A stretch of 64,000 bases of DNA from Juglans regia. Taxonomy: Eukaryota > Streptophyta > Magnoliopsida > Fagales > Juglandaceae. Both the position numbers and the translations under genes were made by a program. Location of the stretch: NCBI RefSeq assembly GCF_001411555.2, contig NC_049907.1, positions 10,472,622 to 10,536,621 on the forward strand. Direction: 5' to 3'. The notes under the pieces were generated by a model that did no database searches, had not been told where the DNA came from, and worked only from the letters and a program-made list of their open reading frames with translations. Shown piece after piece: positions 46,402 through 59,202 of this stretch; the first letter of the stretch is position 1; every line of letters starts with the position of its first letter.

Positions 46402-48946
46402 TGTAACACCTGGACCCAATCAAGCTCAATTTTTTATTTATTTATTTCGTTTGTTTTAGTTTGTTTTATTTTATTTATTTTTTTCACACGTTATCTTCCT
46501 CGCACGTTTTATTTTTCCGTCTATTTTTTCACCCTAAGTTTCCCTCTCGTCCACGGCAATGCATGATCACACACGTCTCTAGTGTATTTTTTATCCACTC
46601 CATGCACACGCATGACTCTTTTTCCGTCCGCACACACGTCTCCTTCGTATCTCTAGGGTTTTCGTATCTTATATATACGCACACTTTAGCCATGCATAAG
46701 GAACGCCTTTGTTAAGTTCACTGCCGCCGCTAGCCACTCCTCCCCACACAAACAGCAACCACGATTCCTCCCAGCACAACCCTTTTCCACTGTGCACTGC
46801 CCAGAACGTTCACTGCGCCCATACGAAATCGACGCAACCCACGCATAACTCCCTCTCGTTCACTGCCTCTCTGCATTCTCGACTTTTGCTCATCAACTTT
46901 GCCACCATAAACCTCCACCGTAAACGACCATCACCCAGGGCCCAAAGCCTCACCATAGCCACTTCTTCTCCTCTCTATGAGACCTTCCTGTCAGCCGCAA
47001 CCGCAACCCCTGTTTTGCATGCTTAAAAACAGAGCACTATTGTGTGCTCTCAGCCCGCTGCACGACGGACGTCTAGAGGCGTTGCCAGCCACCCACACCG
47101 CAACTCCACCCTCTAACATAGTTGCCCAGCCCCATGAGAAACCTTAAACCATCGAGAACCATGAGAAGTCATCCCCCTGTTTTTTATCATCAAAACAGAG
47201 TCAATATCTCCACTGTGTAAGGCTCCTTTACGAGCTGCCCAACCACTTGGAGGGTTGCACTGTGCAACCATTGCCACCTCTGCCCCGAGCTGCTATCACT
47301 TGCTGGAAATCAAGCCTCCACCGCCCAGTGATGTCCAGCGCCACCGTCCGAAGCCTCCATGCACGCCACATGGTGCGTAATCTCCCTCTCAGTCTCTCTG
47401 TCTCTCGCTCATCAGTGGGTCTCATTCTTATTGCTCTACCTCTTTGTACTCAGCCACCAAATTGCCAACGCATCCTCCGCATCCGCCCAACTCCGTCGCA
47501 GCTCCACTTCTCTCGGTGACGGTTAATTTTTAGTTCAGCACTGTGGAGGGAAAATTTCTGAAAATCTAAAAAGTCCAGGTAAGCAAGGTTCCTATGCTAG
47601 ATTTTACATAAAATAAAATGAAACGAGATTGCTTTTGAAAATATGCATGTTTATTTTGAAAAGAAATCAGAAAATAACCTCAGATATGTGTTCTGCATAT
47701 GCATGAAAGCTGTATAAAAGAAAGTATTTTTGTCATGACTGGTGTAGACATGAGCTAATTTGTGCATTTTGTTTCTGATCGTACAAAAAGAGCGAATATG
47801 AAAATCTAAAAGTTTTTGGTTGTGAATAAATGAAGATGTTTTGATTCTGTTTATTTCGAACATGTGAAATTATCTGAAACTATTCAGTATTTGGTTTTGA
47901 TATGATGTGGTATCTGAAAACCTTAGCATGAGATTCTGATTCTGTATTCTGATTAAAGTCTGATTCTGATGGTTCTGTTATGTTCTGATAAGGCCCAACC
48001 ACGAGTGATAATAGTGGATACGGCCCAGCCATGGGTAATAATAGTGGCATACGGCCCAACCACGGGTTATAATAGTGGATACGGCCCTTCCACGGGTTAT
48101 AATGATGGTTTATAACCCTACCACGGGGGTTAAACATGGTATACGGCGCAACCACAGGTGATAATAGTGGATACGACCCTTCCACGGGTTATAATGGTGG
48201 TTTATAACCTTACCACGGGGGTTAAACATGGTATACGGCCCAACCACGGGTTATAATAGTGGATACGGCCCTTCCACGGGTTATAATGGTGGTTTATAAC
48301 CCTACCACGGAAGTTAAACATGGTATCTGTCCCGATGTGATGCTCTGATTGATGAAGATGAGGTCTCAGATTTTGTATGCCAAAAGATTTTTGAATAAGA
48401 ATGTTTTTCTGAAAATTTCGCTCTGATATTTTTGTAACATGTTTTGATATTTGTATTCTGAAAATAAATGTTTCTATTTTTGCATTCTGAAGGTAAACAT
48501 TTTGTTTTGCATTCTGAATTCTGAAAATACTCATGTTTACACACTGGTATATGTTCTCTACTTACTGAGTTGTTGATAACTCACCCCTTATCTCCAAATA
48601 TTTTTCAGATAATTTTGATGCATCAGCTGGAAGTCAAGAGTAAGGTTTGATGATCATAGAGGAATAAGTACCAGAGGGTATAAGTTTATTGGAGAGACTT
48701 ATTTAATAGGTTTACGATTTTATGTTATTTGATATTTGTAGTCTTAGATATTTCTAAGTATTTATGGAGTTTTTAAATTATCTCATTGAGGTATTTATCT
48801 GATGTCCTGGTAGAGGAACATATATTTTTGGTTTGAATAAATAGATTTGTACTTTTTGGGAATATTGGAGTATTTAAATATCTTATGGAAGTTGGATTTA
48901 CGTTATAAGAGTTAACTCTCCGGACCTCCGTGAATGGGGCGTTATA
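46402..48946 (+). mobile_element. Solo LTR of a long-LTR retrotransposon, 2545 bp
   Basis: Begins TGTAACACC and ends GGCGTTATA, short inverted ends, with the 5-bp duplication CTGGC at 46397-46401 and 48947-48951. The unoccupied site is visible in unit 1 at about 16801 (CTGGCTGCGG). There is no internal coding region. It contains a TATATATA promoter-like box near 46671 and a tandem array at 47985-48330. A relative lies in reverse orientation at 62658-64000. A solo LTR is the usual product of recombination between the two LTRs of a full element. Confidence 0.9.
47985..48330. repeat. Tandem repeat in the solo LTR (about 30-bp unit, 92-bp higher-order unit)
   Basis: Units of the type CGGCCCAACCACGGGTTATA alternate with a CCCTTCCACGGG and a CCTACCACGGGGGTTAAACA variant. 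The three-part block recurs at about 48115, 48207 and 48299. A single related unit occurs in the reverse LTR near 62935-62990. Confidence 0.85.
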
Positions 48947-48951
48947 CTGGC

Positions 48952-49065
48952 CGCAGTTTCTGTCCAACATGCACTAGCCCCCACCCGCGGGGCCACGCCT
49001 GAGCGGTTGGTCCGTGCACCCAGATGAGCCACGGCCCCGTTGTGGCCTAGCCAGGGGGTTGCTAC
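48952..49065. repeat. Continuation of unit 2 downstream block
   Basis: Matches 16802-16922 (CACGGCCCC, GGCCTAGCCAGGGGGTTGC) and is interrupted at about 49065 by E2. Confidence 0.75.
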
Positions 49066-52000
49066 GTATTATATATTCCATGCATCTCTGCTGGCAAATA
49101 CAATCTGTAAGCTACTGGACCAACTTTTTTGATTACCTCATAGGGTCCTACGTATCGGGGACTCAACTTTCCCTTTTTACCAAAATGTATGACTCCCTTC
49201 ATGGGTGATACTTTGAGGAATACCCAATCTCCTACTGCAAACTCCAGATTCCTCTGTCGGTTATCGACATAGCTCTTCTGCCTGTTCTGGGCTGCTTTCA
49301 TTCTTTCTTGAATCAGGGTCACTTGTTTCTGAACTTCTTCTAAACACTCGGGCCCTAGTATTTTCCTTTCTCCTAGTTCATCCCAATACAACGGGGATCT
49401 GCATTCTCTTCCATATAATGCCTCGTAGGGTGCCATATGAATGGTAAACTGAAAACTATTATTGTAGGCAAATTCTACCAAAGTTAGGTGACTTTTCCAA
49501 TCACCACTTAGCTCCATAACGCATGCTCGCAGCATGTCTTCCAAAGTCTGGATTGTACATTCCGTCTGTCCATCCATTTGAGGGTGGTATGCGCTTCTAA
49601 AATTCAAACGAGTACCTAATATCTTTTGCAAGCTCTGTCAAAATCGCGAAGTAAAACGGGTATCTCAGTCTGATACTATGGTTTTAGGTACTCCATGCAG
49701 TCGGACAATTTCCTTAACATAAACTCGGGAGAGTTTTTCTATAGAATCTGTGTTAGCTTTAGGTAGAAAATGTGCACTCTTAATCAATCGGTTGACTGTA
49801 ACACATATCGAATTCTTTCCTGACGATGTCCTTGGCAAACCTATTACGAAGTCTATTGACACATCTTTCCATTTGTACTCTGGGACAGGCAATGACTGTA
49901 GTTCACCTGCCGGTCTCTGGTGTTCAGCTTTTATCAATTGGCAAATAGAGCATTTTGCCACAAACTCAGCCACTTCCTTCTTAATCTCGTCCCACCAGAA
50001 CTAACCTTTCAAATCTTGATACATATTTGTACTGTCAGGGTGTGCTATGTAAGGGGTGCAATGAGCTTCTCTTAGTATCTTTTCCTTCAGCTCAGCAATG
50101 TTAGGAATCACTTTCCTCTCCTTATAAAAGAGCATCTCATTCCTTCCAATAGAGAAATGTTGTGGTCCTTCTGATTTCAAAATCTTCTGTCGAAGCTTCT
50201 CCATTTTTTCATCCTTACGCTGACCTTCTAGAATTTCTTCTTCAATCACGGATATAAACTCTTGTACTACTGCAAAAATAGCATTTCGCGATGGATCTCC
50301 AATCATCAGATTCCTTAATCTTGCTAAGACAGATGGCAAATCTACCTGAGCCTTACGGCTAACTGCGTCAGCCACAACGTTAGCCTTGCCGGTATGATAT
50401 TTGATCTCACACTGATAATCACTAATGGTTTCCACCCATCTCCGTTGCCTCATATTCAGATTTTTCTGACTGAACAGGTACTTGAGATTTTGTGGTCCGT
50501 GTACACTTCGCATTTCTCTCCGTACAAATAGTGCCTCCAAATATTTAGTGCAAAAGCTATCACTACCAATTCCAAGTCATGGGTAGGATAGTTTTGTTCA
50601 TGATGCTTGAGCTGTCGTGAAGCATAAGCGACAACTCTTCCTTCTTACATTAGAACACATCCCAAACCCATCTTAGAGGCGTCACTGTAGACCACGTAAG
50701 GCTTGTGAGGTTCAGGTAGTGCTAATACTGGGGCTGACGTCAACCTCTACTTCAACTCCTGAAAATTCTTCTCACATTGCTCAGTCCAAACATATCTAGC
50801 ATTCTTTCTTGTAAGTGCCGTTAAAGGGTTAGAAAGTCTAGAAAAACCTTCTACACACCTTCGGTAGTATCTTGCTAAACCGAGGAAACTACGTACTTCA
50901 TGAGCATTAGTTGGCCTTTGCCACTCTGTTACAACTTTAATCTTAGAAAACCCTTGTACTGCCACTCCTTTACTGGAAATGACAGGTCCTAAAAATTTCA
51001 CTACTTGGAGCCAAAACTCACACTTTCTAAGTTTGGCATTGGCATATAGCTGATGTTCCTCAGTACAATCCTCAAGTGCTTCTTATGCTCTTCCTCATCA
51101 TGGGAGTAGATCACTATGTCATCTATGAACACTACTACAAAATTTTCCAAGTATTGCTGGAAAATCCGATTCTTTAGTTCCATAAATGTTGTCGGGGCAT
51201 TCATCAATCTGAAAGGCATAACTAGGAACTCGAAGTGTCCATAACGAGTTCAAAAAGCAGTTTTAGATACGTCTTGCTCCCTGATTCTAAGTTGGTGATA
51301 TCCAGATCGTAGATCAATCTTTGAGAAAACCGCAGCTCCTTGTAATTGATCTAATAGATCGTCTATCCTTGACAAGGGATATTTATTCTTGACAATCACC
51401 TTGTTCAAATCCTTATAATCGATACACATCCTGAGAGTCTCATCCTTCTTTTTGACAAACAAGACTGGTGCTCCCCACGACAATGAGCTAGGTCGGATAA
51501 AACCCTTCGCTAGAAGCTCTTCGATTTGAACCTTAAGTTCTTTCAACTCTAATGGGGCCATTTAGTATGGTGCCTTATGCACTGGGATTGTGGCCGGTTC
51601 AAGCTCAATTGCGAATTTCGTCTCTCGATTAAGGGGTAATCTAGGTAGTTCATCGGCAAAAACCCTAAGAAAATCCTCAATCATAGGAATTCCTTGGATT
51701 TCTTTAGGTTCTTTTGTTACGTCCCTCATTATTACTAGATAAACGATGTCCCCGTTCATCAAACGCTTCTTGACTTGTTCAGCCGTTACCACAGATGGAT
51801 CAAGCCGAACAATATCAACCATATAACAGATCCTTTCTTGAGCAGGTAGATCGAAAACCACTTCCCGCCTTCTACAGTCTATCTTGGCATAATGCCTTGA
51901 CAACTAGTTCATTCCTAGGATTAGGTTGAATTCCATCAAATGAAAGACAATCAAATCTGCAGTCAAAACGCAGTTTGCGATTTCCAACGGGCAATTCTTA

Positions 52001-53410
52001 ATTACACTTGTGCAACCAATTACTTTCCCGTCTAGAATAGCTACTAACACTTTTTGAGACATTGGTCAGCCTTGAGCTCACACTATCGCACGCATCTACT
52101 AGAGTTAAAAGATCTTGATGCTCCGGAATCAAACAAAGCACACACCACGTACTGCTTCAATCTTACTTTACCTAAAGAGGTAACTATAATTACTCAAAAT
52201 TCCCAAACACAAGCTATCTATGAATTAAGGCAAAGTTGGAAATGTTACCAATAATTACTCCCGCATCTGCCGTCTCATCAACTTTTAGGTCTCCCTCTCT
52301 TGGCATAATGGCATAAACCTTGGCTTTTGCAGCATTCTTGGGTTTAGCACTTAGCGTTGATGCTCCTCCAGGCGTAATCTGCAAACAATCCTTGATCATA
52401 TGGCCAGTTTGACCACATCTAAAACACACTCCTGTGGCCATACGACACTCTCCACTGTGCCTTTTTCTGCATCGGCGACAAGGTGGTGGAGTGACGGGTG
52501 TTGCAATCCCGACTACCACGCCCTTTCCTTTGCTCAGAGTTATAGGGGCCTTTCGTTTCCCCGTACTACCTCCTGGTGAGTAAGGAACTCCTCTTTTCCT
52601 ATCCGTTTGAGCTTGTGCAATTAGTCTATGTTGCCCTGCCCCTACTATCGAAGCTACATTGACCAATTCTTGGAAATTTTCTATCCGTAGACATGCTACT
52701 TGGTTTCAGATACGAGGTTGCAAACCGTCCTGGAACTTCCTTACTTGAATTCTCTCGGTACTGATCAAATGAGGTGCGAACCTCCCCATCTCCATAAAAT
52801 GAGCAGCGTACGTTAAATTACTCAATTCTCCTTGAAGCATGTGACCCGCGTACTAGACCATCTGCTCTTCTGAGCATCCACTAACTTCGAAAGTTCTTTC
52901 TAGATCTATAAGCCATTTGTTAGCCCTTATAGGTCCTTTCATTGCAACAAAATTCAGATATCTATACACCATGAACTTCTCGTAAGTACATCCTTGTTCC
53001 CCTCTGGGCGGTACTTGTTTAGCATTTTGTCATTGTTCCATCTGATTACGTACCACCTCAGTCATCTAGCGAATGGCTTCTGCTATAGCCTATCCCCCTT
53101 CTAGTGGAGGATTTCTAGTCTCCTGATCCCCACCTCTCGGAGATGTGTTCTCGCGTCGATTTCGAACCATAATTTCGTTCTCCTGAAAATGCACAAAACC
53201 AACGTGGGTCAGTCTCTTCCTTAGAGAATGATAACCTTTCTTCTCTTGAACTTGCGATCTTACTGGCGTATCTTCTTCTTCCTCTAGATTCAAGCCTATA
53301 GCTATAAGATACAAGCCTACAACTACAGATCTCAAACTTATTTAAAAGTACCATGCATTCCTAGGACAATGTATGAGTTTACCCAGAGATGTAATTGCTC
53401 TAATACTATG
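49062..53410 (-). mobile_element. E2: Tekay-like Ty3/gypsy element, internal region
   Basis: In coding order on the minus strand: gag (53335 down to 52214; knuckles CRRCRKRHSGEC and CFRCGQTGHMIKDC at about 52370-52490); protease with intact DSGAS (52116-52130); RT ([26 protein letters not shown] at 51250-51561, with [19 protein letters not shown] at 51001-51219); RNase H (50001-51001); integrase (CSICQLIKAEH, SIDFVIGLP, 49665-49973) and its second half (ILGTRLNFRSAYHPQMDGQ with the catalytic Glu, 49062-49631). The chromodomain is missing, broken at 49062. CGA-to-TGA type stops occur in gag and RT. The catalytic sites are better preserved than in E1. Confidence 0.9.
53396..53410 (-). promoter_or_regulatory. 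Primer-binding site of E2
   Basis: The minus strand reads AGTATTAGAGC just after the LTR end CACCACAGAGCA, a degraded form of the tRNA-iMet site TGGTATCAGAGC. Confidence 0.6.
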
Positions 53411-54722
53411 CTCTGTGGTGCCCTCAGCCCCCGCTTGGGATTGGACGGTGACTGAAACGCTAGAACATGTAACACCAGGCTACACACCCCTCGTACATGT
53501 TAGATAATATGCTATGCACCTAAGTACACTAGCAGTATGCAATAACATGGCAACGGAAAAATAGTAAAAGTCGGGTAATCTAAGCAATACGATAAGTAAT
53601 TGCAAAGCACATGACACCGTACTAACATAATATCCCAACATTGTGCAAGAACCATAAACATGTATCATAAAGATATAGCATCCCAAAAATATAGAGTATA
53701 GTTTAAATCTCCCAAAACACGAGATCTCCTCAAAACATTGTTCCTCAAAAGTTGAGATCTAAACCATAGGTTCCTTCTTATTTTATTTTTTTTCCCCACA
53801 AAACAACTTAGGTCCCCGTTTTCTTCATAACTAGTGTCCCATCAGGAGACAGACACCAGAAGACCCCATGGGATTGCTGAGGCTCGGGCAGTGTCAGACC
53901 TAAGTCCTTTGCTGTTGCCTTTGCGTCAGCTGAGGCCTTCGAGGCTCGCTCCAGATAAGTAGACCTTGGAGCCGTGATAAAACTTTTAAACTATTTTCTT
54001 TGAAAACACTTTTCCCCAAATGCATGTGACATGAGACTTAACACATGCGTACTTATACTTGACATATGACACATGAAATGCCGTGCATAAAATAACCAAC
54101 CATAACATGATCAATTCATGGCATGATAACATAAATCACATGAGATATCAAAACACATACATGGAATCATGAGAAAGGGCCTTGGCCAAAACATGTAGAT
54201 GCAAAAATATGAAGAATCATCACTTGAACATGCTTCTTCTTCAAACATATTTGCTTAGAAATCAAAGCATAATGAAATGAAATATAAAATCATGGTATTT
54301 GGCAAAGATCCGAAACTTCTAAGACATGGTATAGTTGAATCATCAAGTAACACAAATCAACCACAATGTTTTCCTTAGAACCGAAACATGCTAAGAACAT
54401 TCTTGCCATTTTCATCTTAAACCGAATCATACCATTCATGTAATATTCATATTCCAAGATCACATAAGTATATTCAAACAAACAAACAATAGATAGCAAA
54501 TATATCAATGAAAATATTTACACAAATATATACAAGTATTAACCAAGAGTAAGTTGAGTGTATACTTACAAAAATCCACGTAAGGAAATACTAGTAAGCT
54601 GTAAATCCGAATGTGTTTCATTAGAAAGTGTCTAGAAAAATCATATTTCATGTTCTTGAGTGTGTGAGGGTTTCTAGAGCATTACTTGATCTTAAACCAT
54701 TCGGCCTTTAGGGTTTTTGCTT
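53411..54722 (-). mobile_element. 5' LTR of E2, partial
   Basis: Corresponds to the distal part of the family LTR, ending CAGAGCA next to the primer-binding site. About 900 bp relative to 18842-20580 are deleted near 53975. The proximal half (present at 20590-22228) is replaced by an inverted gag fragment at 54722. It includes the CATATGACACATGAAATG and ACCATTCATGTAATATTC landmarks. Confidence 0.75.
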
Positions 54723-55165
54723 TGAAGAGCAAAATGTCTAGTACGTGGGTCACATGCTTCAAGGAGAAGCTAGAATCTGGCAGGACACTAAATGGAAACT
54801 TTTGGCCCGAGAATTGAAAATTTTGACTGCACTCAGATGGGATCGATTTATGATAGAGTTTGATAATCGTTTTTTTCCAGAAACGGCCAAGCAGCAAAAA
54901 GCTTTGGAGTTTACAAGTTTGACCCAAGGGAATATGACAGTCGATCAGTACGCTGCTCGTTTTATGGAGATGGGGAGGTTCGCACCTCATTTGATCAGTA
55001 CTGAGAGAATGCAAGCAAGGAAGTTCTAGGACGGTTTGCAACCTCGTATCCGAAACCAAGTAGCATGTCTATGGATAGAAAATTTTCAAGAATTGGTCAA
55101 TGTAACTTTGATAGCAAGGGCGGAGCAACGTAGACTAATTGCATAGGCTCAACCGGATAGGAAAA
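54722..55165 (+). pseudogene. Inverted gag fragment (chimera, site 3)
   Basis: The plus strand encodes GHMLQGEARIWQDTKWK, FDNRFFPETAKQQKALEF, MTVDQYAARFMEMGRFAPHL. This is the gag core of the E family, head-to-head with the LTR and followed directly by LINE sequence. It retains the part of gag deleted from E2 itself. Confidence 0.8.
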
Positions 55166-57611
55166 GCACCATCCAATTCCAAGCGGGGGCTGAGGGCACC
55201 ACATGAGATCATTTTGTCAAAGGAAGCAGTGAACTTTTCAAAAAATAGTGGAAAACATTGCCTCATTTCTCTGCTCATAACGACAAGGAGGAAATCATGT
55301 AAGGGAGACCTTGGTCCTTTGATCGACATTTGGTCTGTATTAAAAAATTCGAAGGGGGCCTATCTCCAACTGCTGCTCAATTCACAAGTGAGCCTTTTTG
55401 GATCAAAGTACATGATCTCTCGTTTGTTGTGGGCGAAAGAATTGGATTAGCAATTGGGAATGTACTATGGAAGCCGATAACATAGGGTTCGGATGGGGGG
55501 AACTTTTAGAATCAGGGTGGAAATCAATATTACAAAGCCTCTTGTTCGTGGTTGATTTCTCAATTTTGGAGGAAGGCAATGTTGGATTAGTTTCAAATAT
55601 GAAAGGCTCCCTAACTTTTGTTTCAAGTGTGGAATTTTGAGACATAAGGATGGAAAATGTCTAAAGTTGAATTTAGCCTCCAAAGATCAAGAATAATATG
55701 GCCAATGGCTATGTGTTATATCATCTCCTTCCTCTGTGTACCGAATTAACAAAGTACGGTGGTTCATCGAACCACACTTGTCAATCATCCCACCAGAAAT
55801 GGAGATCGGACATGGTGAACAACAAAAGTGTCAAACAAGGGAAGTCAAATTCGTAGGAGGAGAAAGAGGTGCAATCCAAGGAGTGGGTAGAAGAAGATCA
55901 AGGAATTGCCTCGGTTGAATCTCTTGATAATGGGAACCCTAATATGGAAAGTGGAGAGGCTCCTGCCAAATTTGGCATTGCTACTAATAAGGTATGTCAT
56001 AACTCCCCCAGTAGTTATTTGACTGTCGTAGCTAAATATGGGGTCAATGAGAATATCCCTCCTTTCATGGACCTGGAATTAAGGGATCTTGCTTGTATTC
56101 CAAAATCTCATGTGGTGAACACCAATCCTGATAATCTCCATGTTTCATTTCCTAAGATTATTAACACATCCCCCAATCTGCAAAATAAAGTCTCCACGTG
56201 GAAAAGAAGAGCTAAAGGCCATTCCTCCATACTTGCAGATGTGAAAAATATCCCCAAAGTTAATTCACAGGGAAAAATTATTTAAAGGCCTCTAATCATT
56301 GAGTCTAAAAATCTAAACCCTTGTCCTCTCCCTAAGAAATCCAAATCCAAACCCTTCACTAGAAGGAGCCTAACTTAGGTTGAATTAGTGGAGCCTACAA
56401 TGCAGCCCCACCATCCCTAATGATTTGCTTAAAGTTGGAACTGTCAAGGATTTGGAAACCCTCGGAAAGTTCACAAACTTCATGTTCTGGTGAAGACAAA
56501 GTCCCTAAAATTGGTATTCCTCTTAGAAACAAAATGTTGTAGAGATAAAATAGAGACAATCATATACAAGCTTGGCTTTGATAACATTTTTAGTGTTAAT
56601 AGTAGAGGCAAGAGTGGGGGAATAGCCTTAATTTGGAAAATTGGAAGTTGAACTGGACTCATTTACCAATTGGCACATTTCAGCAAAGATAACTTTGTCG
56701 ACAGAGGGAACAAAATGGCTCTGGACAGGTTTCTATGGAAATCCTATAACAACAAAAAGAAATGAAAGTTGGAAGCTGCAACCTTCAAATAATATACCGT
56801 AGCTTCGTTTTGGGAATTTCAATGAAATCCTCAAATAGAATGAGAAGTTTGGTGCAGCCAGAAGGCCGTATAGACAAATGGATAGCTTCAGAACAGCCTT
56901 AGCGGCTTGTGACCTAAATGATCTTGGCTATCTTTGGGACACGTTTACCTAGGAGAATAATAGAGAAGATTTAGAATTCACTAAGGAGAGGCTTGACCGA
57001 GCTTTTGGGAATACTTCTTGGCTCACATTGTTTGAGAACCACTATGTGAAACATCTTGCTGCTAACAAATCAAATCATAGGCCTATCCTCATCTCTATGC
57101 AGTGTCAATCCTCTATAAAGAAACAAGAGAGGATCTTCAAATATGAATCCAGTTGAATAAAAAAGGATGGTTGCAATGCAATGATATAAAATGCCTAGTA
57201 TGGATCAAGAAGTCCCTCCAATAAACTGCAAGAAGCTATTGATGGACTGAAGAGATGTCAACTGGGATTGAAACAGTGAAGTAAAGATATGCACAAAAGC
57301 CAAGGGAAACTCCTCAACTCAAAGCTCAAACTAATTAACCATTTAAAAGAGGCAAATGAAGGTCAGTTACATGAGGAAATAAAGGATCTACAAAAAGAGG
57401 TTGATTCCCTTCTTGAAGAAGAAAACACCAAATGGAAACAAAGGGCGAAACAAGCATGGTTGAAGGATGGTGATAGAAACACAAAGTTCTTCCACAAGTG
57501 TGCTAGCCAGAGGAGGAAAACTAATACCATCAGTAGGATCATCAATGGAGCAGGCTAGGAAACAAAAGATCCTGAGCTATTTTCCACTTCTAGACCAGTA
57601 GGTATTGAGGA

Positions 57612-58470
57612 ATGCCTTTTATTTGTGGAACAACAGTGATTGAAGACATGAACTCCACTCTTATTAAAAATTTCACTACCTTAGATGTCAAGAAGGAAAT
57701 CTTTAGTACGAGTCCTTTAGGTTCCCCTGGACCTGATGGATTTCCTACTACCTTCTACCAGGATCATTGGGACATAGTGGGATCAACTGTAAGTGATGCA
57801 GTGTTAGAGGTTCTCAATGAAGGTAAATGGTCTGAAAGGTTGAATAACACTCACATAGCACTCATACCAAAGATGAAATCACCTACCAAGGTTACTGAGT
57901 TCAGGCCCATCTGCCTTTGTAATGTTTTCTACAAAATAATTGCAAAGGTGATGGCCAACAAATTAAAGATCATACTCCCTAATATTATTTCTCCTACCCA
58001 GAAAAGTTTTGTGCCTGGCAAACTCATAACCGACAATGTAATTGTGGCATTTGAATCCTTGCATACAATGAGGAATAGGAAAAAAGAAAAGGAAGGTTTC
58101 ATGGCTCTTAAACTTGACATGAGCAAAGCTTATGGTGAAATTGAATGGGGATTCCTTAGATCTATCTTGCAAAAATTGGGATTTGCTCAAAGGTGGATTG
58201 ATCTTACTTTGAAATGTGTATCCTCGGTTTCATACTCACTTCTTATTAATGGTGTTTCGTAAAAAAATTTCACTCCAACTAGGGGGATTAGGCAGGGTGA
58301 TCCACTTTCACCCTACTTCTTCATCTTTTGTACTGAAGCAGTTGTAACCTTCCCAATAGAGCTGAAGCATCTGGTTTGATCACTGGTCTCTCCCTAGGCA
58401 AAGGTCAAATCCACATAAATCACTTATTTTTTGCAGATGACAGCTTGCTTTATTGCAAGGTAAATTCTTT
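57612..58470 (+). pseudogene. LINE reverse transcriptase domain
   Basis: The frame 57612-58262 is intact over the fingers and palm. It is broken at 58261 by TAA, then continues through [13 protein letters not shown]. After a shift the catalytic FADDS box is at 58429-58443. The endonuclease upstream is heavily damaged, so the element cannot move on its own. Confidence 0.85.
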
Positions 58471-59202
58471 GGAGTGGAGCAACCTTTTCACCTTACTGGA
58501 CTCATATGAAAAAGCTCGGATCAAAGACTAAACAAAGAGAATACTTCCATCTTTTTTAGAAAGAATACCAATGAAGGAACAAAGGATATCATTACTAGCA
58601 TAGCAGGAATTAGAGCCACAAACTCCTATGAAAAATACATGGGCCTTCCAGCCCTTGTGGGGAGATCAAGAGCTCACTCTTTTAGAGGTGTTCTTGATAA
58701 GGTGAAAGATAGATTGAGAAACTGGAAGCTGAAATTTCTGGCACAAGCATACAAGGAAATATTGCTCAAATCAGTTGTCCAAGCCATTCCCACTTACTGA
58801 ATGGGTATCTTCATGCTTCCCATGCAATTGTTACATTATCTAAATAAGCTTGTGAAGAGTTACTGGTGGGGTCAGCAAGCTCAAGAGCACAAAATTCATT
58901 GGGTAAACTGGAATCAAATGATGAACTCAAAAAGCATAGGACTTGTCTAGAGTATAAGAGATGGAGAATCAGTTGATATCTGGATTGACAAGTGGCTTCC
59001 ACAACAGAACACCTTCAAGCCCTAGAGTTCCATTATATTTTTACAAGCATATACTATAGTTTCAGCTTTCATCAATAAGGATACCAATCAATGGAAGCAC
59101 TCACTAGTAGATGCCATTTTCTCAAAGGAAGAAGCTATCATGATCAATCTATTCCTATTAGCCCTTATAGCAGACCTGATAAGTTGATTTGGAGGTGCAA
59201 CA

